Below, in pieces: positions 9,618-18,128 of a DNA stretch of 35,068 nucleotides; position 1 is the stretch's first letter, and the number at the start of each line of letters is the position of its first letter. The DNA lies in the NCBI RefSeq assembly GCF_018780625.1, contig NZ_JADMJK010000090.1:1-35068 (forward strand), written 5' to 3'. Origin of the DNA: Polaromonas sp. GTDB taxonomy: Bacteria; Pseudomonadota; Gammaproteobacteria; Burkholderiales; Burkholderiaceae_C. The notes beneath the pieces are model-generated. The model did no database searches. It had not been told where the DNA came from and worked only from the letters and a program-made list of their open reading frames with translations. The position numbers were made by a program, and so were the translations under genes.

Positions 9618-11581
9618 GCCGACCGGTCAAGGACCTGCCGGCCCTGCTGGCGGCGCTGGACCCGGCAGCCGGACTGGCCGAGCGCCACGTCTGGCTGATC
9701 CAGTTGTTTGCATGGATTCGCGGCGACCAGACTTCCCCGGAGTCGGCGCTGGTGCGGGTCCAGGTCTTCATGGATGCGGTTCAGGCGCAGCCTGCGCTGC
9801 AGGCGCGCTTGCAGGCCTGGTGGCAGCAGCTGCTGCAGACCGTGGACATCACGACCTTGCTGGCTGATTTTGGATTTGCGCCGCGCACGGCGTTTGTCAG
9901 CGAACTGGCCGAACGGCTGCGCCGCAAGCTGCTGCCCAGCACGCCCGAAACCGTCGATGCGTCGGAGCTGCTGCCGCTGGTGGCGCCCACGCGTTTCGAT
10001 GCGCAGTGGCTGGCCGCGCTGGACGAGCCCAAAATCAGCCAGCTGGCGCGCCTGCTGTCGGCCCAGCCCGAGGCCGACACGCTGCACTGGCACAACAGCC
10101 TGATGGACGCCCTGACCTACTGCACCGCGCAAATTCGCGCCACCGGTTTTGCCCCTGAACTGCGCTTGCGCATAGACCCCAGCCTGCCGGGCGCGCGGGC
10201 GTTTCATGCGCTGCCCGCCGACATTGACGAGTTGCGCCAGGCCTTTTTCAAGGCCGATCGCGACGAGGCCCGGCTGGAAGCGGCCATCACGCAGTACCGG
10301 GAACGGCTGGACGCATGCCGCCAGGCCATCAACAGCATTTATGCGCACCTGGAGGAAAACGGCATTTCCGTGGGCATGGTGTTTCGGTTGCGCCAGCTGC
10401 GCGAGCGCATCATGCGCGTGCGCGAGCTGCTGGACAGCCTGACCTCGCCCCACCCCGCAGTGGCGGCGGTCAAGCTGCTGGCGCGGCGCGTGGTGACGAG
10501 CGAGGAAAGCAAAAGCATAGGCGCGCTGATCAGCGCCAACTCCACCCTGCTGTCGGCCAAGGTGGCCGAGCGCAGCGCCGAAACCGGCGAACACTACATC
10601 ACCCGCAACCGCAGCGACTACAAGGAAATGCTGGGCAAGGCCATGGGCGGCGGTGCCGTCACGGCCGTCACCATCTGGTTCAAATTCCTGTTGATGGCCG
10701 TCGGCCTGACCGCGTTCTGGGGCGGTTTCTGGATCGGCGTGAACTACGCCTTCTTTTTCACCCTGATCCAGTTGCTGCATTTCACGCTGGCGACCAAGCA
10801 ACCGGCCATGACCGCGCCCGCCATGGCCGCCAAACTCAAGGACATCGACTCGCCAGAAGCCATCACGTCGTTTGTCGACGAGGTGACCCACCTGGTGCGC
10901 TCGCAGATGGCCGCCGTGTTTGGCAATGTATTCATGGTGGTGCCGGCCGTGCTGCTGGTCAATGCGCTGATTTACGTGCTGCGCGACCACCCCATGCTCA
11001 GCCCCCAGCAGGCAAGGCATGTGCTGGAAACGCTGACGCTGCTGGGCCCTACGCTGCTCTGGGCCGGTTTGACGGGCGGGATTCTCTTCATGGCCAGCAT
11101 CATTGCGGGCTGGGCAGAAAACTGGTTTGTGCTGCACCGGCTTGATTCGGCCCTGCGGCACAACCCGCTCTTTACGGGCGTGCTGGGCGCCGAACGCGCC
11201 GCGCGCTGGTCAGCCTTCATGCGCAAGAACATCTCAGGCTTTGCCTCGAATATTTCATTTGGTTTCATGCTCGGACTGATTCCGGCCTTCACCAGTTTCT
11301 TTGGCCTGGATCTTGAAGTGCGCCACGTCACGCTGTCGGCCGGGCAACTGGCGGCCGCGAGCGCCACGCTGGGGCTTGAGACCTTCAGGCAGCCGGCGCT
11401 CTGGTGGTGCATCGCTGCCATTCCGCTGACGGCAGCGCTCAATGTGGGCGTGAGTTTTTACCTCGCGTTCCGTCTGGCCTTGCAGGCCCACAGCGTCAGC
11501 GGCCCGGACCGCGCGCGCATCCGCTCGGCCATCTGGGCGCGCTGGCGCAGCCATCCGCGCAGCTTCTTCATGCCCGAATAG
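9614..11581 (+). CDS. Gcr-type 'site-specific recombinase' family membrane protein
   Basis: 655 aa, several hydrophobic helices; matches my recollection of the beta-proteobacterial family annotated this way; TTG start overlapping the apaG stop. Confidence 0.75.
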   Translation: MSRPVKDLPALLAALDPAAGLAERHVWLIQLFAWIRGDQTSPESALVRVQVFMDAVQAQPALQARLQAWWQQLLQTVDITTLLADFGFAPRTAFVSELAERLRRKLLPSTPETVDASELLPLVAPTRFDAQWLAALDEPKISQLARLLSAQPEADTLHWHNSLMDALTYCTAQIRATGFAPELRLRIDPSLPGARAFHALPADIDELRQAFFKADRDEARLEAAITQYRERLDACRQAINSIYAHLEENGISVGMVFRLRQLRERIMRVRELLDSLTSPHPAVAAVKLLARRVVTSEESKSIGALISANSTLLSAKVAERSAETGEHYITRNRSDYKEMLGKAMGGGAVTAVTIWFKFLLMAVGLTAFWGGFWIGVNYAFFFTLIQLLHFTLATKQPAMTAPAMAAKLKDIDSPEAITSFVDEVTHLVRSQMAAVFGNVFMVVPAVLLVNALIYVLRDHPMLSPQQARHVLETLTLLGPTLLWAGLTGGILFMASIIAGWAENWFVLHRLDSALRHNPLFTGVLGAERAARWSAFMRKNISGFASNISFGFMLGLIPAFTSFFGLDLEVRHVTLSAGQLAAASATLGLETFRQPALWWCIAAIPLTAALNVGVSFYLAFRLALQAHSVSGPDRARIRSAIWARWRSHPRSFFMPE

Positions 11582-11710
11582 AAATCACGCGCGCCGCAGG
11601 CCTTTTTGGCCTTGCCCGGCATGCGCCTTTTCGGCCGGGGGGCGCACTTGATGCAGTTAAACTCGGCCCAAACGGTTGTTAGCTGACACCCACCGGTATC
11701 CATCGCCGGT

Positions 11711-11732
11711 CTTGGCGCCTCAGGGCGCCAAG
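11711..11732 (+). ncRNA. Strong hairpin in the antiporter 5' leader; possible structured leader RNA
   Basis: CTTGGCGCC-TCAG-GGCGCCAAG, 9-bp perfect stem, preceded by ACCGG...CCGGT, about 70 nt before the ATG. Confidence 0.3.
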
Positions 11733-11801
11733 CAATCGCGCACCACGCCTTCCCCCCGGGCCTGGCTGCAGAAGTCCTGACTCGAGTGGAGATACACCGT
11801 A

Positions 11802-13064
11802 ATGAACGACATCATGTCCATCTGGGCTGAATGGATCAAGCCATCGGCCGGCTTGCCCACCGTGCAATGGTCGATTTTGCTGGCGCTGGCCGCCGCCGCA
11901 GGTCATCTCGTGAACCGCTACAGCGGCCTGCCCAAGGTCATCGGCTACTCCGTGGTCGGCGCCTTCGCCGGCCTGGCCGGCTTCACCGGCGCGATCTGGC
12001 CACTGCAAGGCATCGGGCTGTTTTTGCTCGAACTCGGTGTGGCAGTCGTGCTGTTTGAAGCGGGCGGGCGCATCCCGCTGCGCTGGTTTCGCCACAACCC
12101 CATGGTGCTGGTGCAAAGCCTGGTGGAATCCACGCTGACCTTTTTGCTCGTGTACTGGGCGCTGGGCCTGATGGGCGTGCAAAGCCTGGTGGCCGAGTCG
12201 CTGGCCCTGGTGGCCATGGCGGCATCCCCGGCCGTGCTGTCGCGCGTGGCGATTGACACGCGGGCCGCCGGACCAGTCACGGAGCGCGCCATGGTGCTGT
12301 CCACCCTCAGCAGCCTGTATGCCCTGACGCTGTGCAGCGCCCGCGCCGGCATGATGCCCCAGGGCGAAGCTGGCGGGCTGGTCAACTCGCTGTTCCCGGT
12401 GCTGGTGGTGCTGGGCATGTCGGTGGTGGTGGCGGCGGTGCTGGCGCTGACGCTGCGCACCGCGCTGCGCGTCATGAGCCCGACCAGCGAAAACACCGCC
12501 ATTTTGCTGCTCGCGGTGATTGCCGCCGGCGCCGCACTGGCCGCCAATTTTGGCGGCTCGGCCGCGCTGGCAGCGCTGCTGGGCGGCATGCTGCTCAAGC
12601 AACTCAACCCGCGCCCCTGGTCGTGGCCCCGGCAAATGGGCACGGCGTCGTCCATGCTCACCATGCTGATGTTCGTGCTGGTGTCCGTGGTGGCGGCGCA
12701 GGCCGACTGGAGCGCGCCCGTGGCCGGCGTGGTCGCGGTGCTGGTGCTGGCGCGCATGCTGGCCAAAATCACCGGCGTTGCGATTGGCAATGTGGGCAGC
12801 GGCTCCAGCTGGAAGCAAGCCCTGTGGGTCGGCTGCGCGATGTCGCCGATGTCCTCGGTGGCACTGCTGCTGGTGTCCCAGTATGTGGCCGCGTCCGGCC
12901 CCATCGGGCGCGAGATTGCCGGCGTGGCCCTGCCCGCCATTTTGCTGATGGAGGTGCTGGGCGCCATTTTGGCCACCGTGGCCATTTACCGCGCCGGCGA
13001 AAGCTCAAAACCCTGGGAGCGCCTGACGCGCGGCCCCGCCACAGGACCTGTCCATGAGTCTTGA
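11802..13064 (+). CDS. Cation:proton antiporter (CPA2-like)
   Basis: 420 aa, multi-helix: [21 protein letters not shown]...[25 protein letters not shown]. Confidence 0.85.
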   Translation: MNDIMSIWAEWIKPSAGLPTVQWSILLALAAAAGHLVNRYSGLPKVIGYSVVGAFAGLAGFTGAIWPLQGIGLFLLELGVAVVLFEAGGRIPLRWFRHNPMVLVQSLVESTLTFLLVYWALGLMGVQSLVAESLALVAMAASPAVLSRVAIDTRAAGPVTERAMVLSTLSSLYALTLCSARAGMMPQGEAGGLVNSLFPVLVVLGMSVVVAAVLALTLRTALRVMSPTSENTAILLLAVIAAGAALAANFGGSAALAALLGGMLLKQLNPRPWSWPRQMGTASSMLTMLMFVLVSVVAAQADWSAPVAGVVAVLVLARMLAKITGVAIGNVGSGSSWKQALWVGCAMSPMSSVALLLVSQYVAASGPIGREIAGVALPAILLMEVLGAILATVAIYRAGESSKPWERLTRGPATGPVHES

Positions 13065-14193
13065 AACCTTCCAGAAATCCGCCGCCCTGTCACTGGGCGT
13101 GGAGCTTGAACTGCAGCTCGTCAACACCCACGACTACGACCTCGCGCCCTACGCCGAGGACATGCTGCGCCTGATGGCCAAAACGCCGCTGCCCGGCGCC
13201 GTGGTGCCCGAGATGACGTCGAGCATGATCGAGATTTCGACCGGCGTGTGCCAGTCGTCGTCCGAAGTGCTGGGCCAGTTGAGCCAGATCCGCGACGCGC
13301 TGGTCAAGTGCGCCGACAAGCTCAACATTGCCGTGGTCGGCGGCGGCACGCACCCGTTCCAGCAGTGGCACGAGCGCCGCATTTACGACAAGCCGCGCTT
13401 TCGGGAGCTGTCCGAGTTGTACGGCTACCTGTCCAAGCAGTTCACCATTTTTGGCCAGCATGTGCATGTCGGCTGCCCCGACCCCGACAGCGCGCTGCTG
13501 ACGCTGCACCGCATGTCGCGCTACATTCCGCATTTCATTGCGCTGTCCGCCTCCAGCCCGTATGTGCAGGGCCAGGACACGGCGTTTGACTCGGCCCGGC
13601 TCAATTCGGTGTTTGCCTTTCCGCTGTCGGGCCGCGCGCCGTTTGCGCTGACCTGGGACGAGTTCACGGTGTACTTCAACAAGATGGCGCACACCGGCGT
13701 GGTCAAGAGCATGAAGGATTTCTACTGGGACATCCGGCCCAAGCCGGAGTTCGGCACCATCGAAATCCGCGTCTTCGACACGCCGCTGACCATAGAGCGC
13801 GCCGCCGCGCTGTCCGGTTACGTGCAGTCGCTGGCGTCCTGGTTCATGAACGACCAACCCTTCATGCCGACCGAAGACGACTACCTGGTCTACACCTACA
13901 ACCGTTTCCAGGCCTGCCGCTTCGGACTCGATGCGGTCTACGTCGACCCGGCCACCGGCAGCCACATGCCGCTGCGCGAGCACATCCTGATGACCATGAG
14001 CCAGATCGACCGCCATGCGATCAGCGTGGGCGCCAGCGCCTCCCTGAACCTGCTGCGCAGCAGCGTGGACCGCAACGACAACGACGCCCGCTGGCTGCGC
14101 GAAAAGCAGGGCGAGGAACGCCTGCTGGCCGAAGTCATCCGGCAGGCGGCCGAGCGTTTTCGCGGCGGCGTGACCCACGCCCAGCAGCGCTGA
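13054..14193 (+). CDS. YbdK-type carboxylate-amine ligase (GCS2 family)
   Basis: [29 protein letters not shown]...[10 protein letters not shown]...[13 protein letters not shown]; 11-nt overlap with the antiporter. Confidence 0.92.
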   Translation: MSLETFQKSAALSLGVELELQLVNTHDYDLAPYAEDMLRLMAKTPLPGAVVPEMTSSMIEISTGVCQSSSEVLGQLSQIRDALVKCADKLNIAVVGGGTHPFQQWHERRIYDKPRFRELSELYGYLSKQFTIFGQHVHVGCPDPDSALLTLHRMSRYIPHFIALSASSPYVQGQDTAFDSARLNSVFAFPLSGRAPFALTWDEFTVYFNKMAHTGVVKSMKDFYWDIRPKPEFGTIEIRVFDTPLTIERAAALSGYVQSLASWFMNDQPFMPTEDDYLVYTYNRFQACRFGLDAVYVDPATGSHMPLREHILMTMSQIDRHAISVGASASLNLLRSSVDRNDNDARWLREKQGEERLLAEVIRQAAERFRGGVTHAQQR

Positions 14194-14207
14194 GGCCCGC
14201 AGCCGCC

Positions 14208-15197
14208 ATGGGTGAATTTGACCTGATTGCCCGCTATTTCACGCGCCCCACGCCGCGGGCCGTGCTGGGCGTGGGCGACGACTGCGCGCTGCTGCAGCCG
14301 GCGCCCGGCACGCAAATGGCCATCTCCTGCGACATGCTGGTGCAAGGCCGTCACTTCTTTGCCGACGTAGACCCGGCCGCGCTCGGCCACAAGGCGCTGG
14401 CCGTCAACCTCAGCGACCTGGCCGCCTGCGGTGCCACGCCGCTGGCCTTCACGCTGGCGCTGGCCCTGCCGCTTGCCGACGATGCCTGGCTGGCGCCTTT
14501 TTCGCGCGGCCTGCTGGCGCTGGCCGATGCCCACGGCTGCGAACTGGTGGGCGGCGACACCACGCAGGGGCCGCTCAATATCTGCATCACGGTATTTGGC
14601 GAAGTGCCGGTGGTCCATGGCCGCAGCCAGGCGCTGCTGCGCTCGGGCGCCCGCGCCGGGGACGACGTGTACGTCAGCGGCACGCTGGGCGACGCCCGGC
14701 TGGCGCTGGACGCCTTGCGCGGCACGCGGGCCCTGCCCGCCACCGTGCTGGCCGAGGCCCGGCAGCGGCTGGAGCAACCCACCCCGCGCGTGGCGCTGGG
14801 CCAGGCGCTGCGCGGCGTGGCCAGCGCGGCCATTGACGTGAGCGACGGCCTGCTCGGCGACCTGCGGCACATCCTCAAAGCCTCTGGCGTGGGGGCCACC
14901 ATCGACACCTCGATAGCTATTAATTTAATAGCTTCATGCACCCACAAAGATTGGGCTACAGGCCTTATTTCCTTAAACAATCAGCTCGAATACGTGCTGG
15001 CCGGCGGCGACGACTACGAACTCGCCTTCACCGCCCCCGCGTCAGCGCGGGAGGCGGTGCAGGCCGCCGCGCGCCAGGCCCACACCCCGGTCACGCGCAT
15101 TGGCCGCATCGAGCCCGAAGCCGGCCTGCGGCTGATCGATGGCCAGGGCCAGGCCTTGCCGCCCCACAGCTTCGCCTCGTTCGACCACTTCGCCTGA
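14208..15197 (+). CDS. thiL: Thiamine-monophosphate kinase
   Basis: MGEFDLIARYFTRPTPRAVLGVGDDCALL...SDLAACGATPLAFTLALALP...AIDVSDGLLGDL...AGGDDYELAF. Confidence 0.95.
   Translation: MGEFDLIARYFTRPTPRAVLGVGDDCALLQPAPGTQMAISCDMLVQGRHFFADVDPAALGHKALAVNLSDLAACGATPLAFTLALALPLADDAWLAPFSRGLLALADAHGCELVGGDTTQGPLNICITVFGEVPVVHGRSQALLRSGARAGDDVYVSGTLGDARLALDALRGTRALPATVLAEARQRLEQPTPRVALGQALRGVASAAIDVSDGLLGDLRHILKASGVGATIDTSIAINLIASCTHKDWATGLISLNNQLEYVLAGGDDYELAFTAPASAREAVQAAARQAHTPVTRIGRIEPEAGLRLIDGQGQALPPHSFASFDHFA
14913..14970 (+). repeat. Dispersed short repeat, copy B, inside thiL
   Basis: ATAGCTATTAATTTAATAGCTTCATGCACCCACAAAGATTGGGCTACAGGCCTTATTT; AT-rich island in a GC-rich gene; same 19-nt spacing as copies A and C. 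Confidence 0.7.
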
Positions 15198-15212
15198 CGC
15201 GGCCGCACCCGG

Positions 15213-15392
15213 CTATTCGTCCTGGGGCGTCGGCGCATCCTTCACCAATTCGGTTTCTGCTGCCGCCCCCAGCGCGTGCGCCGGCACGGGCATGCACATT
15301 TTTTCGCCGTCCCAGCGCTGGCCGCACCAGCAGTCGCCGTCGGCATTGATCAGGCAGGTGCCGGTGCCGCAGCACCTTGAATCGTTGCGCAT
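15213..15392 (-). CDS. Small Cys-rich protein, 59 aa
   Basis: MRNDSRCCGTGTCLINADGDCWCGQRWDGEKMCMPVPAHALGAAAETELVKDAPTPQDE; GGAG 7 nt upstream of ATG; not in the ORF track (<60 aa). Confidence 0.8.
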   Translation of the reverse strand: MRNDSRCCGTGTCLINADGDCWCGQRWDGEKMCMPVPAHALGAAAETELVKDAPTPQDE

Positions 15393-15523
15393 GGTCTGAC
15401 TCCGTAGATTGACGCAGTGGCCCGGGCTTGAGCCATCCCCGGTTTGCCGGTATTGTCAGCCACGCCTGCCGAACCGGTATGCCAAAATCATCGTCACCCC
15501 TACTCCCTTGCCCCCTACCGACG

Positions 15524-16060
15524 ATGTCCGACGCCCTCTTGTCCCCCGAAATGCCCCGCGCCGCCGCGCTGCGGCCCAGCGCCGGCTTCATGCTGGCCCA
15601 CCCTGCGCATTTCGTGGCCATGGGCTTTGGCTCGGGCCTGAGCCCTCTGGCGCCCGGCACCGCAGGCACGCTGTGGGCCTGGCTGTCGTTTCTGGTGCTG
15701 CAGCGCTGGCTGTCGCCGGCCGGCATGGGCGCGCTGATCGCCGCCTCCGTGCTGGTGGGCTGGTGGGCCTGCACCGTCACGGCCCGCAACATGCGCGTCG
15801 CCGACCCCGGCAGCATCGTCTGGGACGAGGTGGTGGGCTTCTGGCTGGTGCTGTGGCTGGTGATGCCGGCCGGCTTGCTCGGGCAGCTGGTGGCATTTGC
15901 GCTGTTCCGGTTTTTTGATGCCGCCAAACCCGGCCCGGTCGCCTGGGCCGACAAGACCTTCAAGGGTTTTGGCTGGCGCGGCGGCTTCGGCATCTTGTTT
16001 GACGACCTGGTGGCCGCCGCCTGCACCTTGCTGGTGATCGCCTTGTGGCGCTTTTTTTGA
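15524..16060 (+). CDS. pgpA: Phosphatidylglycerophosphatase A
   Basis: FVAMGFGSGLSPLAPGTAGTLWAW...VWDEVVGFWLVL...FDAAKPGPVAWADKTFKGFGW; follows thiL. Confidence 0.92.
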   Translation: MSDALLSPEMPRAAALRPSAGFMLAHPAHFVAMGFGSGLSPLAPGTAGTLWAWLSFLVLQRWLSPAGMGALIAASVLVGWWACTVTARNMRVADPGSIVWDEVVGFWLVLWLVMPAGLLGQLVAFALFRFFDAAKPGPVAWADKTFKGFGWRGGFGILFDDLVAAACTLLVIALWRFF

Positions 16061-16068
16061 GACCGGAA

Positions 16069-16563
16069 ATGTCTTCCCCCAACACGCTGTCCACGCCCGA
16101 ATGGGTTGCCCAAATAGCCGATTCGCTGCAAAAAAAACAATGGCTGCTGACAGCCGCCGAAAGCTGCACCGGCGGCCTGATTTCAGCTGCCTGCACCGAC
16201 CTCGCGGGCTCCAGCGCCTGGTTTGAACGCGGCTTCGTGACCTACTCGAACGACGCCAAGACGGAAATGCTGGGCGTAGACGCCGCGCTGATCGCGCGTC
16301 ACGGCGCCGTCAGCGAAGAAGTGGTACGGGCCATGGTGCAGGGCGCCCTGGCCCGCGCCCATGCCCAAGTGGCGGTGGCCGTGACCGGCGTGGCCGGCCC
16401 CAGCGGCGGCAGCGCCGCCAAACCCGTGGGCACGGTCTGGTTTGGCTGGGGCACGCCCGCCGGCGTCGTCAGTGAAATACGCCATTTTGCCGGCGACCGG
16501 GCGGCCGTACGCGCGGCCACGGTCCAGCATGCCCTGCAGCGGCTGGCGGCCTTGCTGACGTAG
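16069..16563 (+). CDS. pncC: CinA C-terminal family protein / nicotinamide-nucleotide amidohydrolase
   Basis: LTAAESCTGGLISAACTDLAGSSAWFERGFVTYSNDAKTEMLGV...VAVTGVAGPSGGSAAKPVGTVWFGW. Confidence 0.93.
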   Translation: MSSPNTLSTPEWVAQIADSLQKKQWLLTAAESCTGGLISAACTDLAGSSAWFERGFVTYSNDAKTEMLGVDAALIARHGAVSEEVVRAMVQGALARAHAQVAVAVTGVAGPSGGSAAKPVGTVWFGWGTPAGVVSEIRHFAGDRAAVRAATVQHALQRLAALLT

Positions 16564-16927
16564 TGCGGCGCTGCACGCGGTAAGCATGTACAGGCGGCAA
16601 GGCCGGTTGCCGCAGCAGGCAAACCACCGGCCAGGCCAGCAGCGCCACCACAGCACCCAATCCAAGTGCCACGGCCGCCAGGCTCGCCCCATCGAGCCCA
16701 TACCCCCTGTCGGCCAGCGACGCGCCGGTGAGCGGCGGCACAGCCAAGGCAGCCACCACCGCCGCCAGCATGCCCACGCCCAGCGCCAGCGGAATATGCC
16801 GGGCGCTGAGCCCGTCCCGAGCCGCCCACATCAGCGCCAGCCATGAGCCCACGACCACCGCCACCAGCGGCAGCGCAGACAGCGCCAGTTCATAAACCAT
16901 ATTGAGGGCCAGCCAGATTTCATGCAT
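16469..16927 (-). CDS. Hypothetical membrane protein, 3' end antisense to pncC
   Basis: Hydrophobic helices in MVYELALSALPLVAVVVGSWLALMWAARDGL...; last ~95 nt overlap pncC, so the C-terminus is doubtful. Confidence 0.55.
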   Translation of the reverse strand: MHEIWLALNMVYELALSALPLVAVVVGSWLALMWAARDGLSARHIPLALGVGMLAAVVAALAVPPLTGASLADRGYGLDGASLAAVALGLGAVVALLAWPVVCLLRQPALPPVHAYRVQRRTTSARPPAAAGHAGPWPRVRPPGRRQNGVFH

Positions 16928-17087
16928 AGTGCGTCTCCTTGTGCGTCGTGTGCTCAGCGTTTGTCATACCCGGCCCTTGAGCACGGCCAGCTACGCCGTG
17001 CTGCGCATGCCTGACTCCTTTTCAATTACCTGCAGGGGTATAGTGCAAGTCAATACTTTCATTGGACACGGGCAGCATGTTTTGGAC

Positions 17088-17101
17088 TTGATGTAAATCA
17101 A
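17088..17101. promoter_or_regulatory. FNR/ANR-type box TTGAT-GTAA-ATCAA
   Basis: Exact match to TTGAT-N4-ATCAA, centred about 72 bp upstream of the ATG at 17167. Confidence 0.7.
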
Positions 17102-17166
17102 GCAAGACCTCCAGGGTTACGCCCGCAGCGCCCTGTTTTTTTCAAGTCAACGACGAAAGCCCCGCC

Positions 17167-18045
17167 ATGCCGCAGCCACTCGCCATAGAACACTTCTTTG
17201 ACGAAGACACCTCCACCTTCAGCTACCTCGTGCTGGACCACCGCACGATGCAGTGCGCGCTGGTCGACAGCGTGCTGGACTACGACCCCAAATCGGGACG
17301 CACCAGCACCCGGTCGGCAGACAAACTGGTGGCGCGCGTCCAGGCGCTGGGCGCGCAGGTGCAGTGGCTGCTGGAAACACATGTGCACGCCGACCACCTG
17401 TCGGCCGCGCCCTATCTGCAAAGCCAGCTGGGTGGGCGCATCGCCATTGGCGGCCGCATCACCACGGTGCAGCAGGTGTTTGGCAAGCTGTTCAACGCCG
17501 GCCCCGAGTTTGCCCGCGACGGCTCCCAGTTTCAGCGCCTGTTTGAAGATGGCGACCTGTTCACCATTGGCAGCCTGCCCGCGCGCGCCATGCACACACC
17601 CGGCCACACGCCGGCCTGCATGACTTACGTGATTGAAGATGGCGCGGGCACCGTGGCTTTTGTTGGCGACACGCTGTTCATGCCCGACTACGGCACTGCG
17701 CGCTGCGACTTTCCGGGGGGCGATGCGGCCGTGCTGTACCGCTCGATCCAGAAAGTGCTGGCCCTGCCGCCCGAGACCCGGCTGTATTTATGCCACGACT
17801 ACCCGCCCGGGGGGCGTCCCGAGGCCCACATGAGCACCGTGGCCGAGCAGCGCAGCGCCAACATCCATGTGCACATCGGCGTGACCGAGGACGCATTCGT
17901 AGCCATGCGCCGCGCGCGGGACGCCACGCTGTCCATGCCGGTGCTGATGCTGCCGTCCGTGCAGGTCAACATGCGCGCCGGAAAAATGCCGCCGCCCGAG
18001 GACAACGGCGTGCGCTATCTGAAGATTCCGGTTGATGTGCTGTAG
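17167..18045 (+). CDS. MBL-fold metallohydrolase, persulfide dioxygenase (ETHE1/Blh)-like
   Basis: FDEDTSTFSYLVLD...LVDSVLDYDPKSGRTSTRSAD...LLETHVHADHLSAAPYLQ...MHTPGHTPACMTYVIEDG...VGDTLFMPDYGTARCDFPGGDA. Confidence 0.88.
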   Translation: MPQPLAIEHFFDEDTSTFSYLVLDHRTMQCALVDSVLDYDPKSGRTSTRSADKLVARVQALGAQVQWLLETHVHADHLSAAPYLQSQLGGRIAIGGRITTVQQVFGKLFNAGPEFARDGSQFQRLFEDGDLFTIGSLPARAMHTPGHTPACMTYVIEDGAGTVAFVGDTLFMPDYGTARCDFPGGDAAVLYRSIQKVLALPPETRLYLCHDYPPGGRPEAHMSTVAEQRSANIHVHIGVTEDAFVAMRRARDATLSMPVLMLPSVQVNMRAGKMPPPEDNGVRYLKIPVDVL

Positions 18046-18128
18046 GCGGGCCTGAGCACGGACCCCGCGCTGCTTGCCGCCCTTCAACACAAAGGGTTGC
18101 CCTTGTTTGAGCACATTGACGCGCGGTT

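Noticed and set aside
9428-11161. 577-aa minus-strand ORF
   Set aside because: Antisense to the Gcr-type gene; Gln/His/Arg-rich shadow ORF.
11679-12818. 379-aa minus-strand ORF
   Set aside because: Antisense to the antiporter gene; shadow ORF.
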